From Sphingomonas sp. CCH9-E2 (GTDB lineage: Bacteria > Pseudomonadota > Alphaproteobacteria > Sphingomonadales > Sphingomonadaceae): a DNA stretch of 6,660 nt. The notes beneath the pieces were generated by a model, which ran no database searches, had not been told where the DNA came from, and was given only the letters and a program-made list of their open reading frames with translations. This document shows, in pieces, positions 5,740 to 6,660 of the stretch. The stretch spans positions 1 through 6,660 of the forward strand of contig NZ_LSJM01000074.1 in NCBI RefSeq assembly GCF_001557215.1, in the 5' to 3' direction. How positions within the stretch are numbered: the first letter of the stretch is position 1; each line of letters begins with the position of its first letter. A program made the position numbers and the translations under genes.

Positions 5740-6638
5740 GCCATGATCCTATCGGCGGCAACCGCACCGAACAAGATGAAGAGGTAGGAGATCGAATAGG
5801 CGAACAGCCGCTTTTCGGGCTTCATCGCGTCGTTGTCGCTCGCCATGCGGGTCGCGACATGCAGCGCGAGCAGGCCGAACAGCGCGGTCGTGGCGATCGA
5901 GGTCCAGCCATAGAGGCTGCCGGTCAGGCCGAGCGGCCAGGGCGCGATCGCCGCCACCGCCATCGGAATCGTGTAGAGGCCGATCTGCACCCGCGTCGCG
6001 CGCTCGCCCGCGACCACGGGCAGCATCGGGACGCCGGCATTGGCGTAATCGGTCTTCACGAACAGCGCGAGCGCCCAGAAATGCGGCGGGGTCCATAGGA
6101 AGACGAGGCCGAACAGCAGCACCGGCAGCAGCGCGATCTCGCCGGTCGCGGCGGCCCAGCCGATCAGCGGCGGAAACGCGCCCGCCGCCCCGCCGATCAC
6201 GATATTCTGCGGCGTGCGGCGCTTGAGCCAGACGGTGTAGATGAAGACGTAGAACAGGATCGAGACCAGCAGGATGCCGGCCGCGACATAGTTGACCGCC
6301 AGGCCCATCAGGATGACCGACAGCGCGGCAACGCCGACGCCGAAATGCAGCGCCGACTGGCGGTCCATGCGCCCGGCGGGCAGCGGACGGCTCTGCGTCC
6401 GCTTCATCTTGGCGTCGAGGTCCGCCTCATACCATTGGTTGAGCGCGCCCGATGCGCCTGCACCCAGCGCAATGCACAGGATCGCGGTAAAGCCGATCAC
6501 GGGATGGATCGAAACCGGCGCGGCGAGCATGCCGCACAGCCCGGTGAACACGACCAGACTCATCACGCGCGGCTTGGTCAGCGCAAGGAAATCCCGCCAG
6601 TCGGCGGGGACGGTCAGGGCGTGGTTGGCGACGGACAT
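5736..6638 (-). CDS. ctaB: Protohaem IX farnesyltransferase (haem O synthase)
   Basis: UbiA-family polyprenyltransferase of the inner membrane that attaches farnesyl to haem B to make haem O, the precursor of haem A. It has 300 residues, the normal length, with about nine hydrophobic segments. [13 protein letters not shown] (21-33) is the standard N-terminal motif. The first Asp-rich motif is [15 protein letters not shown] (67-81) with N67, E71 and D75, followed by SRPLPAGR (83-90). [11 protein letters not shown] (182-192) and [17 protein letters not shown] (195-211, D197) form the second active-site region. E71 stands where many bacterial enzymes have Asp. The ATG at 6638 is the family start; no good Shine-Dalgarno is seen in the 22 bases available upstream. 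The stop overlaps the CoxF-like start. The gene order predicts coxA just outside the right edge. Confidence 0.97.
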   Translation of the reverse strand: MSVANHALTVPADWRDFLALTKPRVMSLVVFTGLCGMLAAPVSIHPVIGFTAILCIALGAGASGALNQWYEADLDAKMKRTQSRPLPAGRMDRQSALHFGVGVAALSVILMGLAVNYVAAGILLVSILFYVFIYTVWLKRRTPQNIVIGGAAGAFPPLIGWAAATGEIALLPVLLFGLVFLWTPPHFWALALFVKTDYANAGVPMLPVVAGERATRVQIGLYTIPMAVAAIAPWPLGLTGSLYGWTSIATTALFGLLALHVATRMASDNDAMKPEKRLFAYSISYLFILFGAVAADRIMA

Positions 6639-6660
6639 GACCGGGGGGCTATAGGCGCGG
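6639..6660. other. Upstream intergenic edge of ctaB
   Basis: These 22 bases precede the ctaB ATG in its reading direction. They are GC-rich and contain a CCCCCCGG run but no recognisable Shine-Dalgarno or promoter boxes. The neighbouring gene, expected to be coxA/ctaD from the usual gene order, is not visible. Confidence 0.4.

Overview
The window is about two thirds G+C. Its proteins and gene order look like an alphaproteobacterium, most likely a sphingomonad: a ctaB - small CoxF-like gene - ctaG - coxC - DUF983 - SURF1 - thrC run, and intergenic palindromic repeats built on CTTGT/ACAAG loops. The organism is inferred from protein similarity and layout recalled from memory, not from a search.

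Layout, left to right. Positions 3-503 (+ strand) hold the 3' three quarters of ccmB, the membrane subunit of the haem exporter used in cytochrome c maturation. It converges on a leftward block, and a paired-hairpin repeat (513-605) fills the junction. All other genes are on the minus strand, so they read from the right edge leftward: ctaB (haem O synthase, 6638-5736), a 48-residue single-pass CoxF-like protein (5739-5593), ctaG/cox11 (copper chaperone, 5585-5034), coxC/ctaE (cytochrome c oxidase subunit III, 4993-4088), a DUF983 zinc-ribbon membrane protein (4088-3714), SURF1 (3717-3073), thrC (threonine synthase, 3030-1630), a second paired-hairpin repeat (1522-1628), and a class I SAM-dependent methyltransferase (1485-616). 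There is no gene-free stretch longer than 150 bases.

The right two thirds is an assembly operon for an aa3-type cytochrome c oxidase. CtaB starts haem A synthesis, CtaG inserts CuB, SURF1 helps haem A placement, CoxC is a core subunit, and the CoxF-like and DUF983 proteins are small membrane proteins of the same operon. Stops and starts overlap at ctaB/CoxF-like, coxC/DUF983 and DUF983/SURF1, which points to translational coupling. coxA and coxB probably lie just beyond the right edge. thrC follows SURF1 after 42 bases containing a strong GC hairpin that abuts the thrC start codon.

Nothing here looks like a mobile island, defence system or wholly new system. The points most worth a second look are the two repeats, whose stems change in a compensating way while the loops stay constant, the hairpin in front of thrC, the small CoxF-like gene, the Glu form of the CtaB Asp motif, an apparent loop insertion in CoxC, and a paired-cysteine SURF1 variant.
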